From Lachnospiraceae bacterium (lineage in GTDB: Bacteria; Bacillota_A; Clostridia; Lachnospirales; Lachnospiraceae): 24,374 nucleotides of DNA. Location of the stretch: positions 1 to 24,374 of the forward strand of contig JAGADM010000047.1 of assembly GCA_017613595.1 (NCBI GenBank), read 5' to 3'. Both the position numbers and the translations under genes were made by a program. The notes beneath the pieces were generated by a model. It was not told the DNA's origin and did not search any database. It saw only the letters and a list, made by a program, of their open reading frames with translations. Below, one piece after another: positions 15,013-22,035 of this stretch (positions within the stretch are counted from its first letter, which is position 1; the number at the start of each line of letters is the position of its first letter).

Positions 15013-15828
15013 ATGTTATTCGGAATGCCGACATTGATTGAGAACAAGTCTTTGGAAGAGGATGTAAAGCTTTGCGAACGCCTGGGACTCTCCTTTGTGG
15101 AATTGAACATGAATTTCCCGCAGTATCAGGTAGACCGGCTTGAGAACACGGAAGTGCTCCGCTCCGCCGCTGAGAAGGCAGGGATCTTCTACTCCATCCA
15201 TATGGAGGAGGACTTTGATATCGCCACGTTCAACCCGCTGACCGCGGAAGCTTATCTGGAAACGATGCGCAGAACGATCCGCGTTGCGAAGAAACTTTCC
15301 GAGCTGAATCCCGAGGACAGCCCGTTTATCATCAATATGCATATGGTACACGGAATTCATATCACCCTTCCGGACCAGAAGGTTATGTTATATGAGAGCC
15401 GCAAGGAAGAATATCTGGATTCCTTCCTTCGTTTCCGTACCCTCGTGGAAGAGTGGATCGGCAATGAGAAGATCCTGATCACGATTGAGAATACCGACGG
15501 CTTTAAGCCGTATGAGACCGAAGCAATCGGTTTGCTTTTGGAGAGCCCGAAGTTCGCGCTGACGTGGGATATCGGACACTCCAAGGCCATTGGGGAGACC
15601 GACATGCCGTTCCTTTTGAAGAACTGGAACCGTATCGTGCATTTCCATGTGCATGACGGACAGGACAATCCTCCGGCGAGCCATCTCGGACTCGGCGACG
15701 GCGACATCGATCTGCAGACGAGACTGGAATTTGCCCAGAAGTGTAATGCAAACTGCGTTCTCGAGACGAAGACGAGCGAGGCGCTTGAGCAGAGCAAGAC
15801 GTGGCTGATCGGCCATAACTGGGCGTAA
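15013..15828 (+). CDS. sugar phosphate isomerase/epimerase-like TIM barrel protein
   Basis: A 271-residue protein of the xylose isomerase-like/AP endonuclease family 2 barrel superfamily. Metal-site residues are visible on successive strands: Glu in ITIENTD, Asp and His in LTWDIGHSK, His and Asp in HFHVHDGQ, and Glu in CVLETKT. Related proteins act as sugar or inositol isomerases, epimerases or endonucleases; the exact substrate is not clear. The ATG at 15013 is used because AGGAGG (14998-15003) is 9 nt upstream; a TTG at 15007 is too close to it. The gene is monocistronic, with a consensus promoter upstream and a terminator hairpin 33 nt after the stop. Confidence 0.88.
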   Translation: MLFGMPTLIENKSLEEDVKLCERLGLSFVELNMNFPQYQVDRLENTEVLRSAAEKAGIFYSIHMEEDFDIATFNPLTAEAYLETMRRTIRVAKKLSELNPEDSPFIINMHMVHGIHITLPDQKVMLYESRKEEYLDSFLRFRTLVEEWIGNEKILITIENTDGFKPYETEAIGLLLESPKFALTWDIGHSKAIGETDMPFLLKNWNRIVHFHVHDGQDNPPASHLGLGDGDIDLQTRLEFAQKCNANCVLETKTSEALEQSKTWLIGHNWA

Positions 15829-15861
15829 TGCGGCAGGGATGCAATAACACGGAATTGTATT

Positions 15862-15896
15862 GGGTGGCTCTCATGAATGATGGGACCACCCATTTT
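15862..15896 (+). terminator. intrinsic terminator after the isomerase-like gene
   Basis: GGGTGG pairs with CCACCC, continued by TCTCAT with ATGGGA (one bulged C, one wobble), then ATTTT. It separates the isomerase gene from the GNAT gene. Confidence 0.85.
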
Positions 15897-15901
15897 GCCT
15901 G

Positions 15902-15938
15902 TTTTCGGCATGTCCGAAAAGGGCGGCAATACTATAAA
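15902..15938 (+). promoter_or_regulatory. candidate promoter with inverted repeat before the GNAT gene
   Basis: A perfect 7-bp inverted repeat TTTTCGG / CCGAAAA (15902-15920) covers the expected -35 region, and TATAAA follows at 15933-15938. The -35 itself is poor. The palindrome could be an operator or a second terminator-like hairpin; the sequence does not decide. Confidence 0.4.
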
Positions 15939-15956
15939 ACGCGTAAAGGAAACGCA

Positions 15957-16421
15957 ATGAAGAAAGTAGATTATCAGATCAGAGTAATGACGATGGACGA
16001 TTACAGCGGCGTGTATGCCCTCTGGCAGAGCATTCACGGCTTCGGTATCCGTTCCATCGACGATTCCCAAGAGGGCGTGGAGCGCTTTATCACGCGGAAC
16101 CCGAGGACAAGTATGGTGGCGGTCAAGGAGGACGGCGAGATCATCGGCGCCATCCTGTGCGGACACGACGGCCGCAGAGGCACATTTTACCATGTGTGCG
16201 TGCGCGAGCAGTACCGCAACCAGGGTATCGGCAAGTCCATGGCGGTAGCCTGCATGCGAGCCCTCAAAGAAGAGAAGATCAACAAAGTGACACTGGTCGC
16301 CTTTACGCGGAATTCGCTCGGAAACCAGTTCTGGAAAGGCGCCGGCTGGACCTTCCGCGAAGATCTGAATTATTATGATTTTACGTTGAATGAGGCAAAT
16401 ATCACAGAATTCAACAAGTAG
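15957..16421 (+). CDS. GNAT family N-acetyltransferase
   Basis: A 154-residue single-domain acetyltransferase that moves acetyl from acetyl-CoA to an amine. The acetyl-CoA pyrophosphate loop is seen in motif A as YRNQGIGKSM, after the strand GTFYHVCVRE. The later segment VAFTRNSLGNQFWKGAGWTF is the usual last strand and helix. The frame is open from 15828, but the ATG at 15957 is chosen because AAAGGA lies just upstream and the terminator at 15862-15896 would otherwise be inside the gene. It is 15 nt before the lipoprotein gene and likely in the same transcript. The substrate is unknown. Confidence 0.92.
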   Translation: MKKVDYQIRVMTMDDYSGVYALWQSIHGFGIRSIDDSQEGVERFITRNPRTSMVAVKEDGEIIGAILCGHDGRRGTFYHVCVREQYRNQGIGKSMAVACMRALKEEKINKVTLVAFTRNSLGNQFWKGAGWTFREDLNYYDFTLNEANITEFNK

Positions 16422-16436
16422 AAACAGGAGCTTTTT

Positions 16437-17993
16437 ATGAAGAAACTGATCCGGCTCGCGGGGGTTATGGTAATGGCCCTGGCACTTGCGGGCTGCGGAA
16501 AAGATAAGCAGAAGAAGGCGACACCGACGCCCGAGCCGACTCCGGATGTAACCGTGACGGTTACCGCGGAGCCGACGCCCGAAACTTCCGGAACGAGGAC
16601 TCCGGTCGTTTCGCTGCCGGTTGTTTACGGCGCGGGTGACGACGGATGGATCTGTCAGGGTATGCTTACCGTGGATACGGACGATCTGCTTCCGGCTTCG
16701 TTCGGGAAAGGAACGGAGCATATTGCGGGCACGCTTACGGAGTACCGTGTGCAGAATAACGCCAACACAGAACTGTTCCGCGTCACCGGCACGGTAACGG
16801 AGCAGGGAATCGTCTTCACGCTAAAGATCGGAGCTTACGAGCGAAGGATCAAAACCGTGGCGGAAAGCGAAGAAGGAAACACAATCGACGTGATCCGCTT
16901 TACGGAACGTATGGTGCTTCGGCAGAACGGAAGCGATCTGCTCGCATTTGCCGCTGACGCGGACGCGCTGACGGTCGGAGCGAACGGCAATGAAGGCGCG
17001 TGGGCATTCCGGTTCCCGGTGCAGAACGGAATTGTGGCAGAGACTGACGCGAGCGGTTCCCTCTACCTCGGGGAGGATATGCTTTCGAAGAAGGTCGCCG
17101 GTCTTAAGGATATATACGACGGTTCGTACCTTGCCAAGATGGAAGACAGGATTCGTGCGGAGGCAGCGACGGAGGAGCGTTCCGCCGACTATGTCCAGGT
17201 GACGAAGAAACGTGTTACCGCGGACGGAAGGTGGACGGAATATAACGTCATATACCAGTCGAACACCGTCATCGTGGACCGCAGCGAAAGCGGTTCGAAG
17301 CAGGTGACCGAATATGAATTCCGCGAGCTGAGCAACGGTATCAGCGAAGCAGCGTATTTTGCGAATACGGTTGACGCGAAGCCGGAGTACACATTTGCCG
17401 TAGAAGAACTCGATGAATTCCGCTCGGAGATTTACGGAAACACGGAGCGCGAAGAGCGTGACGAAGCGGAGTTTCTGCGCGGACGTATCCCGTTCATCAT
17501 CGTACCGACCGAATACGGCTATATGGAGCGCGGCTACAGGAAGGACGGCGATACGCGTGAAGATTATATCCGCCTGTGCTTCTGCGACGGAACGGTCTCG
17601 GGAAGCGTTTACGCGGTTTATAACGATACGGATGCGGTTTCGGTACGGGTGATCCGGCTCGGCGCCGCAGACGGAAGAGTATACGCGGACGGGATAATCT
17701 ATGCGTTCAGCGCTGACAGCTCGCAGAAAGCGGCTTCGCCGCGCAGGGAACTTCATGAATATACGTATGACCGGTTCGGTGTGATGACAAAGGAAACGAA
17801 GCCCGGATACTCAGCAACGTATGAATACGCTTTCAGCGACTTCGCGTACGGCGGAGCGGACGACACGATCCGCCATGAGTGGCAGAATCTGATGCCTTAC
17901 CTCGAGAAGGCTTTGCAGGCGAAGGAAGCGGCACGGAAAGAAGCGGAACGTAAGGAAGCCGAGCAGAAAGAAACGGAACAGGAAGAACCGTGA
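16437..17993 (+). CDS. lipoprotein of unknown function
   Basis: A 518-residue secreted lipoprotein. The signal peptide ends with lipobox LAGC, so Cys20 would be lipidated and the protein anchored outside the membrane. A Pro/Thr/Glu/Val linker covers about residues 28-60. The main part (about 60-490) is rich in beta-strand-like stretches and aromatic residues and has no motif I recognise; short patterns such as WTEYNVIYQSNTV and ATYEYAFSDFAYGG suggest repeated beta hairpins. The last 30 residues are a charged helix of Lys/Glu/Ala (EAARKEAERKEAEQKE), perhaps a coiled coil. ACAGGAG precedes the ATG. Its TGA overlaps the GTG start of the nuclease gene by 4 nt, so the two products probably act at the same surface. 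Confidence 0.85.
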   Translation: MKKLIRLAGVMVMALALAGCGKDKQKKATPTPEPTPDVTVTVTAEPTPETSGTRTPVVSLPVVYGAGDDGWICQGMLTVDTDDLLPASFGKGTEHIAGTLTEYRVQNNANTELFRVTGTVTEQGIVFTLKIGAYERRIKTVAESEEGNTIDVIRFTERMVLRQNGSDLLAFAADADALTVGANGNEGAWAFRFPVQNGIVAETDASGSLYLGEDMLSKKVAGLKDIYDGSYLAKMEDRIRAEAATEERSADYVQVTKKRVTADGRWTEYNVIYQSNTVIVDRSESGSKQVTEYEFRELSNGISEAAYFANTVDAKPEYTFAVEELDEFRSEIYGNTEREERDEAEFLRGRIPFIIVPTEYGYMERGYRKDGDTREDYIRLCFCDGTVSGSVYAVYNDTDAVSVRVIRLGAADGRVYADGIIYAFSADSSQKAASPRRELHEYTYDRFGVMTKETKPGYSATYEYAFSDFAYGGADDTIRHEWQNLMPYLEKALQAKEAARKEAERKEAEQKETEQEEP

Positions 17994-18598
17994 AAAAGAA
18001 ACAGGACGGAAGATGGCAGGATTATCTCCCGCAGAGCAGAGTCGGGAGAGAAGCGAAGAAACGGAAACGGCGCAGAAGGATCATTATCCTTCTTGTCGTG
18101 CTGCTTCTTGCCGGTGTTCTTGCAGGTTCGCTGATCCGGTTCCGAGGATTCGGGCTGTTCCGGAAGAAGACGCCCGCAGGACTTGTCCGTGTGACGTTAG
18201 AATCGGTATATGACGGGGACACGATCCGCGTTAAGATGCCGGACGGAACGGAGGAGACCGTGCGCATGCTGATGATTGACGCGCCGGAGAGCGTTCATCC
18301 GGATGAAACGAAGAATACCGAGGAAGGCCGCAGGGCCGCGGAGTTCCTTTCGGAGCTTCTTAAGAAACATAAGACGCTTTATCTTGAATATGAGGACCCG
18401 GAGAACAACCGGGACCTGTACGGACGGCTTTTAGCGTATGTCTGGTTAAAAGATTCTACATCGGTAGAATCATCATATATAAAGGAAAACATGGTTAATG
18501 CCATCATTCTTTCAAACGGGCACGCCGCTTTTCATGTTTATCAGAACGGCAACCCGGTGAAGGAAGAATACCGAAAGGTTCTGGAGGGGTTACAATGA
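17990..18598 (+). CDS. membrane-anchored thermonuclease (SNase-like) family protein
   Basis: A 202-residue protein with a very basic N-terminus (KKRKRRRR, 23-30), one membrane helix (31-49) and a staphylococcal-nuclease domain (65-200) outside the membrane. Catalytic and calcium residues of the family are present: Asp75 and Asp77 in YDGDTIRV, Arg92 in VRMLMIDAPE with Asp97 and Glu100, and Arg146 in DLYGRLLAYVW. These enzymes cut DNA or RNA phosphodiester bonds using calcium. Translation starts at GTG in a 4-nt overlap with the lipoprotein stop, and its own TGA overlaps the next ATG. Likely roles are use of extracellular nucleic acid or surface defence; these are inferred. Confidence 0.92.
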   Translation: MKKKQDGRWQDYLPQSRVGREAKKRKRRRRIIILLVVLLLAGVLAGSLIRFRGFGLFRKKTPAGLVRVTLESVYDGDTIRVKMPDGTEETVRMLMIDAPESVHPDETKNTEEGRRAAEFLSELLKKHKTLYLEYEDPENNRDLYGRLLAYVWLKDSTSVESSYIKENMVNAIILSNGHAAFHVYQNGNPVKEEYRKVLEGLQ

Positions 18599-19770
18599 CG
18601 GAACGGCTGTATGAATCGAATGCCTATGATGTCTCTTTCGACGCAAGGGTAACGGATGTGCGTGAAGGGGACGGCGTCTTTTATGTGACGCTTGACCGGA
18701 CGCTGTTCTTTCCGGAAGAGGGCGGCCAGTCCTGCGACCGCGGTACCCTTGCGGGCTTTCCGGTAACGGATGTGCAGATGAAAGACGGAGAGATTGTTCA
18801 TACGGTCAGCGGAAATATCCTTCCCGGGAGCGATGTGCACGGTGAGATCGATTGGGAGTACCGCTTCCGTAACATGCAGATGCATTCGGGCGAGCATGTA
18901 TTCTCGGGACTTGTGTTTAAGTATTTCGGATATGCCAATGTCGGATTCCATCTGAGTGAGAACAGCGCGACGATGGACTATAACGGCAAGCTTACGGCGG
19001 ACGATGTCGCCATGCTCGAGGAGCGCGCGAACAGAGTCATCACGGAAGGGCACGCAATTCGCGCATGGTATCCGTCGAAAGAGGAACTGGCATCGCTTTC
19101 CTACCGGAGCAAGAAGGAAATCGACGGGGCCGTAAGGCTTGTGGAGATCGAAGGAACAGACCTTTGCGCATGCTGTGTCCCGCACCTGCGCAATACTTCG
19201 GAAATCGGCTTCCTGAAGATTATATCACTGGAGAATTATAAGGGCGGCGTACGGCTGCAGTACCGCTGCGGTCTGCGTGCGCTTGATCATTACAGAGACT
19301 GCCTGTCGCTTCTTAACGCAGCGGGAAGACTTCTTTCCGCGAAGCAGGAGGATATTCCTTCGGCGATTGAACGTTTGCAGGAAGAGGCAAAGGACCTCGC
19401 GTTCCGCCTCGGCAACGCGGTGCGGACGGAGATTGCGGAGAAGATCCGGAAGCAATACGAGGCTGACAGCGCGAGCGGGTCATTTTCCGGGAACGCGCTG
19501 TTCGTATTTAACGCCGATCCGGGGCTCCTCCGGTACGCGATGGACGAAGCGCGTAAGAACTACAGCGGCATAGTTGTCATACTGATTCCGCAGGACGGAG
19601 GCAGGTTCCGCTATCTGATGGAAGGAAGCGAACGCACGGCGGAACTGCAAAGCGGCTTACGCGAACGCTTCGGGGCAAAGGGCGGCGGAGCCAACGGTTC
19701 CGTAAGCGGCAGTGTGGAAGCTTCGGAGGAACAGCTCAGGGCTTTCTTCAGCGAGCGGGGAATCGGCTGA
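18595..19770 (+). CDS. alanyl-tRNA editing protein (AlaX-L type, with DHHA1 domain)
   Basis: A 391-residue free-standing editing factor related to the editing half of alanyl-tRNA synthetase, which removes serine or glycine wrongly attached to tRNA-Ala. Zinc ligands are visible as His97 and His101 in MHSGEHVFSG and Cys193 and His197 in CACCVPHLRN. The early FFPEEGGQSCDRG segment is the usual substrate-binding loop. Residues about 240-391 form a helical linker and a C-terminal DHHA1 domain ending in a glycine-rich FGAKGGGANGSVSGSV. The start overlaps the nuclease stop by 4 nt, with GGAGGGG ahead of it. The operon with two surface proteins has no obvious functional reason. Confidence 0.92.
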   Translation: MTERLYESNAYDVSFDARVTDVREGDGVFYVTLDRTLFFPEEGGQSCDRGTLAGFPVTDVQMKDGEIVHTVSGNILPGSDVHGEIDWEYRFRNMQMHSGEHVFSGLVFKYFGYANVGFHLSENSATMDYNGKLTADDVAMLEERANRVITEGHAIRAWYPSKEELASLSYRSKKEIDGAVRLVEIEGTDLCACCVPHLRNTSEIGFLKIISLENYKGGVRLQYRCGLRALDHYRDCLSLLNAAGRLLSAKQEDIPSAIERLQEEAKDLAFRLGNAVRTEIAEKIRKQYEADSASGSFSGNALFVFNADPGLLRYAMDEARKNYSGIVVILIPQDGGRFRYLMEGSERTAELQSGLRERFGAKGGGANGSVSGSVEASEEQLRAFFSERGIG

Positions 19771-19782
19771 AACACTCAGTTG

Positions 19783-19811
19783 GGGAATTATCCGGCATAA
19801 CGCCGGATTCC
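19783..19811 (+). other. GCCGG hairpin upstream of ptsI
   Basis: ATCCGGC (19790-19796) and GCCGGAT (19802-19808) form a perfect 7-bp stem with loop ATAAC, extended by GGA/TCC outside a 3-nt bulge. It is followed by CTATAAGGGG, not a T-run. It lies 16 nt before the ptsI start, so it could affect translation or end the upstream message. Confidence 0.5.
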
Positions 19812-19826
19812 TATAAGGGGTTTACA

Positions 19827-21440
19827 ATGGAAGTACTTCACGGAAACAGAATATCCGCGCAGACGGCGATCGGACAGATCCGGATCCGTACGGAACAGAC
19901 CGTACGGGTACAGCCGGTTCCGGCCACGGATGCGGAAGCGGAGATCAGGCGGTATGAAGCGGCAGTGCGTCAGGCGGCCGCCGAACTTCGTGCGCTTTCC
20001 GAGAGGGCAAGCCGAAGCATCGGCCCCTGGAACGCGAGAATATTCGAAGTTCACGCCATGATGGCGGAGGACATCGATTACCGGACCAAAGTTACGGAAG
20101 CCATCCGCGAGCGGAAGGTGTGCGCGGAATACGCGGTGGAGCTTGCCGGAAGGCATTTCGCGGGCATGTTCGAAAATATGGAGGATTCGTATTTTCGGGC
20201 CCGCGCGCAGGATGTAAAGGACATAACGGACCGGCTGATCCGGATACTGCTCGGAGAGAAGACTTCGGCGGAACCGGACAGACCGTATATTCTTGCGGCG
20301 TCGGAGCTGACGCCGGGCGACCTGATGCGTCAGGACCGCAGCTGTATCCTCGGTATCGTAACCGAGCAGGGTACGGCGTATTCGCATGCCTCGATCCTCG
20401 CGAGAAGCATGAGCATTCCCGCTTTGACGGGCATCCGTATCGACCCCGCATGGGACGGACACATGGCGATTCTTGACGGGGAGAAAGGCTGTCTGATCAT
20501 CGATCCGGACAGCAGTACCGTGAAGGAATACCTGCGTCTTACCGCGGCGCGGGCAGGCACGGAGCCGGGACCGGATGAGACGGAAGCCGGGCAGACGCTC
20601 ACAAAATCCGGAAAGCGAATCGTACTCCGCGCGAACATCGGTGATGAAAATGAACTCGACGCTGCCGTTTCGGGCGGCGCGGAAGGGATCGGACTTCTCC
20701 GTACGGAATACCTTTTCATGGAGGCAGGCGAGCTGCCGAACGAAGAGGAACAGTTCCGTTACTATAAACAGTTCGCGGAAGCGATGAAGGGGCAGAAGGT
20801 TGTCATCCGTACTGCGGATATCGGCGCCGACAAGCCGGTATCGTATCTTGAGATGCCGCATGAGGAGAACCCGGCGCTCGGAAAGCGCGCCATCCGCCTC
20901 TGCTTTGACAACAGCGATATGTTCCGCACACAGCTTCGCGCGATATTCCGAGCGGCGCAGTACGGCAATGTCGCGGTATTGTATCCGATGATCACCTCTG
21001 AGTGGGAGATGAAAGAGATTGTCCGTGTTGAGGATGAGGTTCGAAGAGAACTCCTCGCGGAGGGCATCGAAGTCCCGGAAGTGCCGCGCGGCATCATGAT
21101 CGAAACGCCGTCGGCCGCGGTCATCAGCGACCGCCTTTCGGAATACGCCGATTTCTTCAGTATCGGCACCAATGACCTCGCGCAGTACGTGCTGGCGGTA
21201 GACCGCAAGAACGCGTCGGTCGCGAAGTATTACGATCCGTGGCATGACGCAATCCTCAGACTTCTTACGATGACGGTGCAGAACGCTCATCGGAAGGGGA
21301 TTCCGGTATGCCTCTGCGGAGAGCTTGCGGCCGATCCCGGGGCGACGGACAGACTGATCGCGCTCGGCGTGGATGAACTGTCGGTTGCACCGTACCTGCT
21401 CCGTGATATACGGCGCTCGATCCGTGCCTGTGAGGTGTAA
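19827..21440 (+). CDS. ptsI: phosphoenolpyruvate-protein phosphotransferase (PTS enzyme I)
   Basis: A 537-residue cytoplasmic enzyme that transfers phosphate from PEP to HPr, the first step of sugar uptake by the phosphotransferase system. The N-terminal HPr-binding domain covers about residues 1-140. The phosphohistidine domain has His187 in TAYSHASILAR. The PEP-binding barrel follows, with LRANIGDENELDAA, GIGLLRTEYLFM, TNDLAQYVLAVDR and active-site Cys497 in VCLCGELAADP. It is slightly shorter than the usual 570 residues. The start (LHGNRISAQTAIGQ) lacks the common SPG sequence, so it is somewhat divergent. AAGGGG precedes the ATG. No HPr or EII gene is adjacent; it lies 56 nt after the alanyl-tRNA editing gene. 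Confidence 0.93.
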   Translation: MEVLHGNRISAQTAIGQIRIRTEQTVRVQPVPATDAEAEIRRYEAAVRQAAAELRALSERASRSIGPWNARIFEVHAMMAEDIDYRTKVTEAIRERKVCAEYAVELAGRHFAGMFENMEDSYFRARAQDVKDITDRLIRILLGEKTSAEPDRPYILAASELTPGDLMRQDRSCILGIVTEQGTAYSHASILARSMSIPALTGIRIDPAWDGHMAILDGEKGCLIIDPDSSTVKEYLRLTAARAGTEPGPDETEAGQTLTKSGKRIVLRANIGDENELDAAVSGGAEGIGLLRTEYLFMEAGELPNEEEQFRYYKQFAEAMKGQKVVIRTADIGADKPVSYLEMPHEENPALGKRAIRLCFDNSDMFRTQLRAIFRAAQYGNVAVLYPMITSEWEMKEIVRVEDEVRRELLAEGIEVPEVPRGIMIETPSAAVISDRLSEYADFFSIGTNDLAQYVLAVDRKNASVAKYYDPWHDAILRLLTMTVQNAHRKGIPVCLCGELAADPGATDRLIALGVDELSVAPYLLRDIRRSIRACEV

Positions 21441-21529
21441 ACTCTTGTGCACAAAGCCCGCAAAATGAGAAAAATGCGGAAACTACGGTAAAATATGGAA
21501 AAAAGTGCCCATTTTCCTGAAAAAACAGG

Positions 21530-21558
21530 TTGACAAGTATATATTATCGTGGTAGTTT
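21530..21558 (+). promoter_or_regulatory. promoter of the cold-shock protein gene
   Basis: Consensus TTGACA (21530-21535), 17-nt spacer and TAGTTT (21553-21558), preceded by TG as an extended -10. The predicted start is near 21565. Just upstream, GGAAAA / TTTTCC around 21497-21517 could form a weak hairpin for ptsI, but this is not convincing. Confidence 0.65.
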
Positions 21559-21564
21559 TAAGAT

Positions 21565-21687
21565 GCAGTCAGGTAGATAGACAGACCAACAAGTTGTGTG
21601 TATTTCATGGCTTGTCGGTTTGTTTTGTTTTAAGGGGTTTTCTTAAGACCGTTGATGTGCAGATTTTTATGAAGGAGGTACTGGTTC
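21565..21687 (+). promoter_or_regulatory. long structured 5' leader of the cold-shock gene
   Basis: About 120 nt of untranslated leader separates the predicted transcription start from the ATG. ACCAACAAG (from about 21587) can pair with CTTGTCGGT (from about 21612) with one mismatch, and TTAAG / CTTAA forms a second small stem near 21632-21649. A perfect AAGGAGGT (21672-21679) precedes the ATG by 8 nt. Long leaders that refold at low temperature control cspA-type genes in other bacteria; the same role here is inferred. Confidence 0.5.
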
Positions 21688-21897
21688 ATGACTGGTACAG
21701 TAAAGTGGTTCAACGCTCAGAAGGGTTATGGCTTCATTAGCAATGATGAGGGCGGCGAGGATGTATTCGTACATTTTTCCGCTATCCAGAGCGAGGGCTT
21801 CAAGACTCTTGAAGAGGGTCAGAAGGTATCTTTCGAGACCGAGCAGGATCCCAAGGATTCCAAGAAGCTCAGAGCGGTTAACGTTGTTGCTATGTAA
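21688..21897 (+). CDS. csp: cold-shock protein (CspA family)
   Basis: A 69-residue single cold-shock domain, the full size of the family. It binds single-stranded RNA and DNA and acts as an RNA chaperone. The start [17 protein letters not shown] contains RNP1 (KGYGFI), followed by RNP2 (VFVHF) and the usual [10 protein letters not shown] strand. The gene is monocistronic, with its own promoter, a long leader and a strong terminator. Confidence 0.97.
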   Translation: MTGTVKWFNAQKGYGFISNDEGGEDVFVHFSAIQSEGFKTLEEGQKVSFETEQDPKDSKKLRAVNVVAM

Positions 21898-21930
21898 TTT
21901 ATAATTGCATCGGACAGTACGCGAACACAA

Positions 21931-21969
21931 AAAGACCGGGGAGTTCTCAATGAGAGCTCCCCGGTTTAT
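21931..21969. terminator. bidirectional terminator between csp and vanY
   Basis: Stem ACCGGGGAG / CTCCCCGGT (21935-21965), with inner TCTC / GAGA pairing. In the plus direction it is followed by TTATT and ends csp. In the minus direction it is followed by CTTTTT and ends the convergent vanY gene. Confidence 0.88.
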
Positions 21970-22035
21970 TGCGTTTATGGGGTATCGGCGGCAAATGTCA
22001 CTGCCTGCCTTTTCTAACCGGTAATTATCATTAAA

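Noticed and set aside
15828..15956. N-terminal extension of the GNAT frame
   Set aside because: It runs through the terminator hairpin of the preceding gene and has no GNAT-like sequence; the ATG at 15957 gives a normal-length domain.
19788..21452. 554-codon open frame antisense to ptsI
   Set aside because: It mirrors a certain gene, shows no recognisable domain and is rich in Arg/His as expected of a shadow frame in this base composition. Other long antisense frames (3345-4499, 6646-7746, 12311-13216, 15357-16721) were dismissed for the same reason.
21549..21740. 63-codon open frame overlapping the csp leader and start
   Set aside because: It is in a different frame from csp, has no ribosome binding site, and begins at or before the predicted transcription start.
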